Of a DNA stretch of 35,991 nt, positions 23,615 through 30,621 are shown piece after piece. The DNA lies in assembly GCA_945862355.1 (NCBI GenBank), contig CAMAYR010000020.1, positions 1 to 35,991 of the forward strand, in the 5' to 3' direction. Position 1 is the first letter of the stretch. Each line of letters opens with the position of its first letter. The notes under the pieces are model-generated. The model saw nothing but the letters and a program-made list of their open reading frames with translations. It was not told the origin of the DNA and made no database searches. Source of the DNA: Devosia equisanguinis (lineage in GTDB: Bacteria > Pseudomonadota > Alphaproteobacteria > Rhizobiales > Hyphomicrobiaceae). The translations under genes and the position numbers were made by a program.

Positions 23615-24853
23615 ATGGGTTGCGGACAGCGCTTTGGCAAGTCCGATCTCAGAATGCCCGCTTTGGCCGTGCTGGGGACGGTTGCGTTTTGCTGGGGCGG
23701 CTCTGCCCTGGCACAATCTGGCCTCTCACTCGCGATCGACTCGGACAGACAAAGCCCAGGACAGGGCTGGTCGGTCGGCTTCTCCCAGGGGGCAGCAGGC
23801 TGCGTGGCCGTCGCGCGGTATCGAGACGGCACAAGGGTCTGGTTCGGCGTCAGCGCCAAGCACGGACGGTTCGTCGCCTTCGCGAACGCGGGGTGGAAGT
23901 CGCTCGTTGCCGGCGGCAACTACCAGCTCAGGGTACTGCCATATGGCGGCACCCGATGGAGAACCGAAGCCGTCGGCGTGAACCTCGATGGCGAAGGCGG
24001 CGTGCTGAGCAGCAGCTTGAAGCTCGACGTGATGCAAGATCTCGCCAGAGCGTCCGGCTTCTCCGTAGAACTGGCTGGCCGCAAGATATTCGGCGGCGAG
24101 CTTTCTGGATCGCGCCGGGCGCTGAGCATGGCCTTCGATTGCTTCGCGCGCAACAAGAGCGAGGCGGAGCGCGTAGCGGCCAGAAAGGCGCCGGAACCCG
24201 CGCCGCGAAACGACGGGCCACCCCGTCTGGCGGGCAACGGCACGGGCTTCTTCGTCGGCTCCGACGGCCACATCGTCACCAACGAGCACGTGACGAAGGG
24301 CTGCCGCGCCGTCACAGTGGGGGTACCCGGCAACGACTTCGTGTCTGCGACTGTGAGGGCAACCGATCCGGTCAACGATCTGTCGCTACTGAAGATCGCC
24401 AAGGGGCCGGCTGCGGTTCCCGCGTTCCGGACGGGCCTCAAGCTCGGAGAGAGCGTCGCGGTTTTCGGCTATCCGCTGTCGAATGTCGGGCTTGCGACCG
24501 CCGGCAACTTCACGATGGGCTACATCTCGGCGCTGGCGGGGCTGAAGAACGACACTCGCGAGTATCAGATCTCCGCGCCGGTCCAACCGGGCAACAGCGG
24601 CGGGCCGATGGTCGATCACATGGGCAACGTCGTGGGCGTGATCAACGCCAAGCTCAACGCGCTGAACGTCGCGTTGAAGCAGGGCGACATCCCGCAGAAT
24701 GTGAACTTCGCGATCAAGGCGAGCGTCACGCAGAATTTTCTCGAGACGAATGGCTTCAACGTGAGGAGCGAGACGGCATCGAAGAAGCTCGAGCCCACGG
24801 ACCTCGCGGAGCATCTCAAGAGCTTCTCGGTCAAGGTCAACTGCCTGAAGTGA
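23615..24853 (+). CDS. Secreted trypsin-like (HtrA/S1C) serine protease
   Basis: The 412-residue protein has an N-terminal signal sequence (MGCGQRFGKSDLRMPALAVL, hydrophobic core, cleavage near ALAQS at residue 34), a roughly 165-residue middle region with no family I recognise, and a C-terminal trypsin-like peptidase domain. The triad is His225 ('VTNEHVTKGC'), Asp255 ('DPVNDLSLLKI') and Ser328 ('VQPGNSGGPMVDHMGNVVGV'). No PDZ domain follows, which separates it from DegP-type HtrA. It should act in the periplasm or outside. The start at 23615 has GGTGG/CGGG upstream; ATG at 23654 is an alternative and would give a tighter signal peptide. It precedes the TIR gene by 209 bases in the same direction. 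The substrate is unknown. Confidence 0.8.
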   Translation: MGCGQRFGKSDLRMPALAVLGTVAFCWGGSALAQSGLSLAIDSDRQSPGQGWSVGFSQGAAGCVAVARYRDGTRVWFGVSAKHGRFVAFANAGWKSLVAGGNYQLRVLPYGGTRWRTEAVGVNLDGEGGVLSSSLKLDVMQDLARASGFSVELAGRKIFGGELSGSRRALSMAFDCFARNKSEAERVAARKAPEPAPRNDGPPRLAGNGTGFFVGSDGHIVTNEHVTKGCRAVTVGVPGNDFVSATVRATDPVNDLSLLKIAKGPAAVPAFRTGLKLGESVAVFGYPLSNVGLATAGNFTMGYISALAGLKNDTREYQISAPVQPGNSGGPMVDHMGNVVGVINAKLNALNVALKQGDIPQNVNFAIKASVTQNFLETNGFNVRSETASKKLEPTDLAEHLKSFSVKVNCLK

Positions 24854-25062
24854 ACCCGGCCAGCCCGGTCTCGGCTGCCTCATTGCACGACGTGCGAGTG
24901 GCGGCGGTGGGAGCGCAGGAGCGCGGGAGCAGCAATGGTTGGAGCGCTCCGCAAGGTCGGGGAGGGTTGGCTTCATCAACGAAGCTGGTGGCCAAAGCTG
25001 TAGTGCGTGGTTGGTTTGCCAGAGGATGATTTCGGGCGGCATATTGCGGTGGGGAGCATTCG

Positions 25063-25998
25063 ATGGCGGGCAATATTTTCATTTCCTACCGGCGCGACGA
25101 CGCGGCGGCGTGGGCGGGGCGGCTGCACATGGCGCTGGAGCGTCAATTTCGCCGCGAGCAGATTTTCATGGATGTCGACAGCATCCAGGCCGGTCTCGAC
25201 TTTGCGAAGGTGATCGACGCGGAAGTGGCCAAGTGCGACGTGATGCTGGTGGTGATCGGCAAGGGCTGGCTCGACGCGGCCGATGCAGACGGGGGGCGAC
25301 GGCTCGACGACGCCCGCGACTTCGTGCGGCTGGAGGTGGAGAGCGCGCTGCGCCGCGACATCCGCGTCGTGCCCGTGCTGGTCGATGGCGCGAGTTTGCC
25401 GAAAGCGGAGGACTTGCCCGAGGGCATGCGCGGCCTGGTGCGGCGGCAGGCGTGGCCGCTCAGTCATGCCCGGTTCGGGCCGGAGAGCGAGGGGTTGATC
25501 GGCGAGATTTCGCGGTATGTGACGGCGGGTGGTGGCGCGGCGGCAGCACCTCCGCGGACGGATTGGGCTGGTGAGGCGAGCAAGTTCTTCTTCTATCTGT
25601 TGGGCGGGCTCTTTCTGATAGCTGCCGTGGCAGGCTTTGGGCTTGCCGGTGACTATCTGCGGCTTGGGCGTATGCCAACCTCCTACCCCCCCCAGTTTCT
25701 CCACGAGAACCTGTGGGTGACTCTGGCTTTCAGCGCGGCAGCTTGGTCGATCCTAGCTGGCGTCGTTTTTGCAAACGCACACAAATTTCGCTCGGTAAGG
25801 CTGACAGCACTGTGGCTTACTTCGGGGCTTGGCGCTGCTTTGCTGGTTCCATTGTGCATCGTACAAGGCAGAATTTTAACCGAAGCAAAGTACAATTTCG
25901 GTTTCGTTTTGATGGGCATTGGTTTCATCGCAGCATTGTACGTGTTGGTCAGCGGTCCCGCGCTCATCCTGTGGCGGCGGCGGAAGCGTGGGGGCTGA
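25063..25998 (+). CDS. TIR-domain protein with four C-terminal membrane helices
   Basis: Residues 3-155 form a bacterial TIR domain: 'NIFISYRRDDAAAWAGRLHMALE' (box 1), 'IFMDVDSIQAGLDFAKVIDAEVAKCDVMLVVIGKGWLD', then 'DFVRLEVESAL', whose Glu (E91 or E93) sits where NADase-type TIRs carry the catalytic Glu, and 'RVVPVLVDGASLP'. After a Gly/Ala/Pro linker come four hydrophobic helices at about 174-195, 217-237, 247-267 and 278-304, ending in a basic tail (WRRRKRGG). Bacterial TIRs often cleave NAD in anti-phage defence; membrane-anchored effector or signalling roles are plausible, not shown. A C8 run (25686-25693, codons 208-210) splits helix 1 from the rest, and base composition falls from GC-rich to near 40-50 percent after it. 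It abuts the toxin remnant. Confidence 0.85.
   Translation: MAGNIFISYRRDDAAAWAGRLHMALERQFRREQIFMDVDSIQAGLDFAKVIDAEVAKCDVMLVVIGKGWLDAADADGGRRLDDARDFVRLEVESALRRDIRVVPVLVDGASLPKAEDLPEGMRGLVRRQAWPLSHARFGPESEGLIGEISRYVTAGGGAAAAPPRTDWAGEASKFFFYLLGGLFLIAAVAGFGLAGDYLRLGRMPTSYPPQFLHENLWVTLAFSAAAWSILAGVVFANAHKFRSVRLTALWLTSGLGAALLVPLCIVQGRILTEAKYNFGFVLMGIGFIAALYVLVSGPALILWRRRKRGG
25686..25693 (+). repeat. C8 homopolymer inside the TIR gene
   Basis: Eight consecutive C residues within codons TAC-CCC-CCC-CAG (residues 208-211). Loss of one base would introduce a stop about ten codons later, leaving the TIR domain and one helix; gain of one base would read a different, non-hydrophobic tail into the next gene region. 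Such tracts are classic slippage sites; an assembly error is the alternative. Confidence 0.8.
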
Positions 25999-26264
25999 TC
26001 AAAGCTCATCCGGCTCGATCGGTCTGTGCGCTCCGTGACGAATGTGCAGAACGATCAACTCGTCACCTCGAACCTCAACGAAGATGAAACATGGGTACTT
26101 CACGAGCGGCAAGAAACGCACGCCATCGCGCTCAGGAACAAGCCCACCAATTCCGGTAAAGTCGGTCTGCGTTTCGAGCACGTCCTCAATGCGCCTGCCA
26201 ATCGAGGCGGCCCGTGCAGAGCTGAAAAGCCTGCATCACCGCTTTAGTGGGTTCGGACCTCCAT
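25999..26264 (-). pseudogene. Truncated ParE/RelE-type toxin gene
   Basis: The C-terminal two thirds of a RelE/ParE toxin is readable: 'ARAASIGRRIEDVLETQTDF', then 'GLVPERDGVRFLPLVKYP', 'FIFVEVRGDELIVLHIRHGAHRP' and a stop at 25999-26001. This matches the family's conserved RI(E/R)...GR...R.L....YP..I.YEVR.DE..ILHIRHGARRP pattern. Upstream, an in-frame TGA stops the frame, and the N-terminus is spread over other frames: ATGGAGGTCCGAACC (MEVRT) from 26264, and KAVMQAF in a second frame, with residues of helix 1 missing. So it has at least one deletion and frameshift and should be inactive. I see no antitoxin gene upstream. Its stop is directly adjacent to the TIR stop codon (convergent). Confidence 0.65.
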
Positions 26265-26366
26265 TGCGCTTTCCACTCGATGTGAATGGACGAAGCCTGC
26301 CGGTTCGCCGCAGGCCCGGCGATCATTCGTGCCAGGGACGTGTGACTCCGAGTACAAGATAGGACT

Positions 26367-27122
26367 ATGAGCATCGAGACGAGCAACAGAATGCGACTCG
26401 ACGAGGCATTGGTCGAGCGCGCGTTGGCACCGACGAGGTCGCAGGCGCGCGACCTCGTCAAACGCGGTTGCGTCAGCGTTTCAGGCAGGCCTGCCGCCAA
26501 GCCGAGCCAGAACGTCGGACCGGGCGATACGATCGAGGTCGCAGCCGGCGCACAGCCCTACGTCTCACGTGGCGGGCTCAAGCTAGCCGCCGCGCTGGAC
26601 GCCTTCGGCCTCGATCCCGCAGGCCTGATCGCCCTCGACATCGGCGCTTCCACCGGCGGCTTCACGCACGTCCTGCTGGAGCGCGGCGCCCGCCGCGTCT
26701 TCGCTGTCGATGTCGGCCACGGCCAGTTGCACCCATCGCTTGCCGCCGACGCCAGAGTGACGAGCTTCGAAGGGCTCGATGCGCGCGCCCTCGACCTCCG
26801 GATCATCGGCGAGCCGCCCGGCGCGATCGTGGCCGACGTGAGCTTCGTCTCCTTGACCAAGGCACTGGAGACCGCCGTCGACCTCGCCGCACCGGGGGCA
26901 TGGCTCGTCGCTCTCATCAAGCCGCAGTTCGAGGTCGGCCGCGAGGCGATCGGCAAGGGCGGCATCGTGCGCGACGAAACCGCGCGCGCCGAGGCCGCAG
27001 CAAAAGTTCATGCCTGGCTCGCGAACCAAACCGGTTGGCGCGTGCTCGGAACCATCCCATCGCCAGTCACTGGCGGCGCGGGCAACATAGAGATGCTGAT
27101 CGGAGCCCGTCGCGATGACTGA
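26367..27122 (+). CDS. tlyA: TlyA-family rRNA 2'-O-methyltransferase
   Basis: The 251-residue protein has an N-terminal S4 RNA-binding domain ('RLDEALVERALAPTRSQARDLVKRGCVSVSGRPAAKPSQNVGPGDTIEV', residues 10-58) and a C-terminal FtsJ/RrmJ-like methyltransferase. 'YVSRGGLKLAAALDAFGL' gives the first catalytic Lys, 'ALDIGASTGGFTHVLLERGARRVFAVDVGHGQL' binds S-adenosylmethionine, 'IVADVSFVSL' gives the Asp and 'LIKPQFEVGRE' the second Lys and the Glu region. TlyA methylates ribose in 16S and 23S rRNA; older annotations call it hemolysin A. AGGA lies just before the ATG at 26367. Its last eight bases overlap the start of the next RNA methyltransferase gene, implying translational coupling. Confidence 0.94.
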   Translation: MSIETSNRMRLDEALVERALAPTRSQARDLVKRGCVSVSGRPAAKPSQNVGPGDTIEVAAGAQPYVSRGGLKLAAALDAFGLDPAGLIALDIGASTGGFTHVLLERGARRVFAVDVGHGQLHPSLAADARVTSFEGLDARALDLRIIGEPPGAIVADVSFVSLTKALETAVDLAAPGAWLVALIKPQFEVGREAIGKGGIVRDETARAEAAAKVHAWLANQTGWRVLGTIPSPVTGGAGNIEMLIGARRDD

Positions 27123-28359
27123 GCGGACCACACTGAACGTGCAGCAACTGGGCGCCCAAGGCGACGGTCTCGCCATGACCGAAGCGGGACCGGTCTTCAT
27201 ATCCGGCGTGCTGCCCGGCGAGCGTGTCCTGGTCGAATTGGCTGACGGCCGCGGGCGAGCCATCGAAATTCTCGATCGAAGCCCGCAGCGGACCGAGCCT
27301 TCCTGCAGACACTTCGGCGCGTGCGGTGGCTGCACCGCCCAGCACATGGCACCGGCCCTCTATCGCGACTGGAAGCGCGAGATGGTCCGCACGGCGTTCG
27401 CCCATCGTGGCCTCGATCCCTTGATCGAGGAAATCTTGACGGTACCGGCAGCCAGCCGCCGCCGTGCGACTTTTGCGGCGCGGCGAACGGTAAGCGGGCT
27501 GGTGCTCGGCTTCCACGAGGAAGGCTCCCACCGCTTGGTCGATCTCCACGCCTGTCCAGTGATGCTGCCGCAGATCGAGAAGGCCCTTCCCGCCCTCCGA
27601 GCGATCGCAGACGCCGTACTTCCACCCGGCCCCTCCGAGCCGATACGCCTCGGGTTGACGGCGGCGACCGAAGGCCTCGACCTCGCGCTTGCAGACCTGC
27701 CCGGGAAAATCGACGCCACCGCCCAAGCCCTGATCGCGGATACCGCGACGCGCACCGGCATCGTGCGCGTGACTGCCGGCAACAACCTCGTGATGCAGAG
27801 CACGGTGCCGCATCTGACGATCGGCGGCGCCCGTGTGGCGCTGCCGCCAGCCTCATTCGCTCAGGCGACCCGAGAAGCCGAGGAGGCCATCGCCGCCGTG
27901 CTCGCCGAGGCGACCCGCAAGGCCAAGCGGATCGCCGATCTGTTCTGCGGCCTGGGCACGTTCACGTTCGGCCTCGCAAGGCGCGCACGCGTCCTCGCAG
28001 TCGACAGCGAGAGACCGGCCATCGACGCGCTAGCCGCCGCCGCCAGAGCCACGCCCGGCGTCAAGCCGGTCGAGACCAAGCTTCGCGATCTGATGCGCGA
28101 GCCCTTGTCGCGAATGGAGCTTGCCGACTTCGACGCGGTGGTGCTCGATCCGCCCCGCGCCGGTGCCAAGGCACAGGCCGAGGTGCTGGCCCGTTCAAAG
28201 GTGCCCATCGTCTGCGCCGTATCGTGCAACCCGGCAACGCTCGCGCGCGACTGCCGGATCATGGTCGACGGCGGCTACGCGATCGAGCGCGTTGTCCCAA
28301 TCGACCAGTTCCTCTGGAGCGCCCACGTCGAGGCCGTCGCGGTGCTCAGACGCCCGTAG
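27115..28359 (+). CDS. Class I RNA m5U methyltransferase (RlmD/TrmA family)
   Basis: The 414-residue protein methylates uridine at C5 in rRNA or tRNA. A TRAM-like N-terminal domain (about residues 1-58) precedes an Fe-S cluster motif C64-x5-C70-x2-C73 (CRHFGACGGC) with a fourth ligand Cys147 in 'HACPVM'. The catalytic domain shows 'IADLFCGLGTFTFGLARRARVLAVDSE' (SAM binding), 'VVLDPPRAGAKAQ' and the nucleophilic Cys371 in 'VSCNPATLARD'. Many Hyphomicrobiales encode a single such enzyme, so RlmD versus TrmA versus RlmC specificity cannot be assigned. It overlaps tlyA by eight bases, so the two RNA-modifying enzymes form one operon. A strong palindrome starts at its stop codon. Confidence 0.92.
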   Translation: MTERTTLNVQQLGAQGDGLAMTEAGPVFISGVLPGERVLVELADGRGRAIEILDRSPQRTEPSCRHFGACGGCTAQHMAPALYRDWKREMVRTAFAHRGLDPLIEEILTVPAASRRRATFAARRTVSGLVLGFHEEGSHRLVDLHACPVMLPQIEKALPALRAIADAVLPPGPSEPIRLGLTAATEGLDLALADLPGKIDATAQALIADTATRTGIVRVTAGNNLVMQSTVPHLTIGGARVALPPASFAQATREAEEAIAAVLAEATRKAKRIADLFCGLGTFTFGLARRARVLAVDSERPAIDALAAAARATPGVKPVETKLRDLMREPLSRMELADFDAVVLDPPRAGAKAQAEVLARSKVPIVCAVSCNPATLARDCRIMVDGGYAIERVVPIDQFLWSAHVEAVAVLRRP

Positions 28360-28394
28360 GTCGGGTCAGCAGCGCCTGCGCTGCGTAACCCGAC
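28354..28394. repeat. Hairpin / REP-like palindrome between the RNA methyltransferase and leuB
   Basis: GTCGGGT (28360-28366) pairs with ACCCGAC (28388-28394), and inside it GCAGCGC (28369-28375) with GCGCTGC (28378-28384). It lies between two convergent genes and starts in the stop codon of the first. The left flank CCGTAGGTCGGGTCA matches 14 of 15 bases of the element at 20030. No T-run; a bidirectional 3'-end role is possible. Confidence 0.75.
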
Positions 28395-28467
28395 GGCTTC
28401 ACGTCGCGTCGTAGAACGTCGGCTTGCGCGATGCTCCCCATCGCCAAACCGAGCTACGTCGACAACC

Positions 28468-29583
28468 TCACACCACCAGCCGCTCCAGCTCACCTAGGAT
28501 CGCCTTCCCCATCTCGGTGGTGCCGACCGAGCGCATGTTGGGCTGCATGATGTCCCCGGTGCGATAGCCCTGGGCCAATGCGTTCGAAATCGCCTTGTCG
28601 ACCATGTCCGCTTCCGCGACGAGGCCGAACGAGTAGCGCAGCGCCATGCCGAAACTCGCGATCGTCGCGATCGGGTTCGCCTTGCCCTGGCCGGCGATGT
28701 CCGGCGCCGAGCCGTGGACGGGCTCGTAGAACGCCTTCCTCTTGCCGTCATTGCCCGGCGCGCCGAGCGAGGCCGACGGCAACATGCCGAGCGAACCGGT
28801 CATCATGGCGGCCGCGTCCGAGAGGATGTCGCCGAACAGATTGTCGGTAACGATCACGTCGAACTGCTTCGGGTTACGGATCAGCTGCATCGCGCAGTTG
28901 TCGGCGAGGATGTGGTGCAGCTCTATGCCTTGGCCATGCTTCTTGTGGGTGTCGATCACGACCTCCTTCCACAAGACGCCGGTCTTCATCACGTTGTTCT
29001 TTTCCGCGGAGTGAACCTTGTTGCCGCGGGTCCGCGCGAGATCGAATGCGACACGGGTGATGCGCTCGATCTCATGCGTCGTATAGACCTGCGTATCGAC
29101 GGCCCGCTTCTCGCCGTTCTCCAGCGTCACGATCTCCTTCGGCTCGCCGAAATAGACCCCGCCCGTCAGCTCGCGGATGATCAGCATATCGAGGCCTTCA
29201 ACGACCTCGCGGCGCAACGTCGAGGCTTCCGCCAGCGCCGGATAGCAGATCGCCGGACGAAGGTTGGCGAACAGGTCGAGTTCCTTCCTGATGCGCAGGA
29301 GGGCTGCCTCGGGGCGATGCTCGTAGGGAACCTTGTCCCACTTCGGCCCGCCCACTGCGCCGAACAGGATCGCCGAGCAGGCATGCGCCTTGCCCATCGC
29401 CTCCTCGGTGATGGCCACGCCGTGCTTGTCGTAGGCCGCGCCTCCGGCAAGGTCGGTGTCCGTATCGAACTTCACCTTGTTCGACTTCTTATTGAAGAAG
29501 GCGATGAAGCGCTCCACTTCGGCCATCACCTCCGGGCCGATGCCGTCACCGGGGAGGAGCAGAAGGTTCTGGGTGTCGGCCAT
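28468..29583 (-). CDS. leuB: 3-isopropylmalate dehydrogenase
   Basis: LeuB oxidatively decarboxylates 3-isopropylmalate with NAD in leucine biosynthesis. The 371-residue sequence has 'LLLLPGDGIGPEVMAEVERFI', 'AILFGAVGGPKWDKVPYEHRPE', 'LRIRKELDLFANLRPA', 'DMLIIRELTGGVYFGEPKE' (the RELTGGIYFG-type substrate motif specific to IPMDH), 'NLFGDILSDAAAMMTGSLGMLPSASLG' (metal-binding signature) and 'PVHGSAPDIAGQGKANP'. Length and motifs are complete. The ATG at 29583 has a GGA upstream. leuC, leuD or asd, often nearby, are not in the window. A candidate promoter overlapping short direct repeats lies upstream; the gene diverges from gst. Confidence 0.97.
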   Translation of the reverse strand: MADTQNLLLLPGDGIGPEVMAEVERFIAFFNKKSNKVKFDTDTDLAGGAAYDKHGVAITEEAMGKAHACSAILFGAVGGPKWDKVPYEHRPEAALLRIRKELDLFANLRPAICYPALAEASTLRREVVEGLDMLIIRELTGGVYFGEPKEIVTLENGEKRAVDTQVYTTHEIERITRVAFDLARTRGNKVHSAEKNNVMKTGVLWKEVVIDTHKKHGQGIELHHILADNCAMQLIRNPKQFDVIVTDNLFGDILSDAAAMMTGSLGMLPSASLGAPGNDGKRKAFYEPVHGSAPDIAGQGKANPIATIASFGMALRYSFGLVAEADMVDKAISNALAQGYRTGDIMQPNMRSVGTTEMGKAILGELERLVV

Positions 29584-29623
29584 GTTCGGGTTCCGTCAAA
29601 GAGCTGGTTGCATCTGGCGCGGA

Positions 29624-29652
29624 GTGCTAGCCTGAGCGCGGCAGAAGGGCAA
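29624..29652 (-). promoter_or_regulatory. Candidate leuB promoter
   Basis: On the minus strand TTGCCC (29652-29647), 17 bases, TAGCAC (29629-29624); four and three of six consensus matches. The -35 falls inside the first copy of the direct repeat. Confidence 0.3.
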
Positions 29653-29691
29653 CCCGTTGCCCGAAACCTGTAAGCCCAACCCGTTGCCCGA
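29650..29691. repeat. Direct repeat CAACCCGTTGCCCGA upstream of leuB
   Basis: Two exact 15-base copies, 29650-29664 and 29677-29691, with a 27-base period. The first is part of an inverted repeat GGGCAA-CCCG-TTGCCC (29648-29663). Repeated half-sites near a promoter suggest a regulator binding region, but base-composition effects are possible. Confidence 0.6.
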
Positions 29692-29884
29692 GCCCCTCCG
29701 CCGGCAAAGGTTGGAGAGGCGACGACCTCGGGCCTGGCGATCACGCGGGCCTTACTACCTTCGACCAACTGCGGCCTTGCGCTGCGTAAACCTCCGGTGC
29801 AGTGTCCGCCACGGTCGCCAGGTCGAGTAGCCGAGAGGCAGCCGTCGCTGCGACGCGCCCCGTGTCTCCCCATGAGGTCTTCCA

Positions 29885-30496
29885 ATGTACAAGCTCTATT
29901 ATGCACCCGGCGCCTGCTCGCTCTCCCCGCACATCGTGCTGCGCGAGGCCGGTCAGCCTTTCAACATGGTCAAGGTGAACCTCGCAGAGAAGAAAACCGA
30001 GGACGGCGGTGACTTCTGGGCCAAGAACCCCGGCGGCTACGTCCCGGCCCTCGAGGCGGCAGACGGCACCATGATCACGGAAGGCCCGGTCATCGTGCAG
30101 TACATCGCCGACAAAGCCGGAAAACTCGCGCCCGCTTACGGCACGAACGAGCGCTACAAGCTGATGACCTGGCTCAACTTCACCACCAGCGAGCTGCACA
30201 AGGGCTTCTCCCCGCTGTTCAACGCCAAGGTCCAGGACGAGTCTAAGGCCGTGCTCAAGGACCGCCTGAAACACCGCCTCGGCGTCGTCGACAAGCATCT
30301 GGCGACCAACGACTACCTGCTGGGCAAGGAGTTCACGGTGGCCGACGCCTACCTGTTCACATGCCTCAGCTGGACCAAGCGACCTGCCATCGCAATCGAC
30401 CTCGCCAAGGAGTTCCCGAGCCTTGCCAGGTTCGTCGATCGCATGGCCGCACGGCCGGCCGTGCAAGAGGCGATGAAGGCTGAGGGGCTCGCCTGA
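29885..30496 (+). CDS. Glutathione S-transferase (beta-class-like)
   Basis: The 203-residue protein begins 'MYKLYYAPGACSLSPHIVLREAG', the thioredoxin-fold start of bacterial beta-class GSTs with the characteristic Cys10 and Ser residues; 'NPGGYVPAL' contains the cis-Pro loop and 'TEGPVIVQYIAD' the glutathione gamma-Glu site. The helical C-terminal domain has 'LLGKEFTVADAYLFTCLSW', the conserved N-capping box region. It should conjugate or reduce small electrophiles with glutathione in the cytosol. AGGTCT precedes the ATG. It diverges from leuB, and a hairpin (30513-30547) follows the stop. Confidence 0.93.
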   Translation: MYKLYYAPGACSLSPHIVLREAGQPFNMVKVNLAEKKTEDGGDFWAKNPGGYVPALEAADGTMITEGPVIVQYIADKAGKLAPAYGTNERYKLMTWLNFTTSELHKGFSPLFNAKVQDESKAVLKDRLKHRLGVVDKHLATNDYLLGKEFTVADAYLFTCLSWTKRPAIAIDLAKEFPSLARFVDRMAARPAVQEAMKAEGLA

Positions 30497-30512
30497 CCTG
30501 CCTCTACCACTC

Positions 30513-30547
30513 CCGTTCCGGCGATCGGTAATCGGTCGACGGAACGG
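30513..30547 (+). terminator. Hairpin after gst
   Basis: CCGTTCCG (30513-30520) and CGGAACGG (30540-30547) are perfect complements, extended by an inner CGA/TCG pairing. It lies 17 bases after the gst stop codon. There is no clear T-run, so termination would be inefficient or Rho-assisted. Confidence 0.45.
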
Positions 30548-30621
30548 CCACGGAGTTGCTTCAATTTCGAGGCTGACTGCACTTCTCCTCTATTTGCCAC
30601 CGGTCTTTTCCGCCCTGTTCC

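Larger units (their letters stand above)
29584..29884. other. Divergent leuB-gst intergenic region
   Basis: This 301-base stretch has no supported gene. It holds the CAACCCGTTGCCCGA direct repeat, a weak leuB promoter candidate, and GGAG/CTCC-flanked sequence at about 29695-29718. No leader-peptide/attenuator structure with a run of Leu codons was seen. Confidence 0.5.

Noticed and set aside
23615-25998. Protease plus TIR pair as a defined anti-phage system
   Set aside because: The protease has a signal peptide and should be exported, the gap is 209 bases, and no sensor or nuclease accompanies them. Kept only as a hypothesis about the TIR protein.
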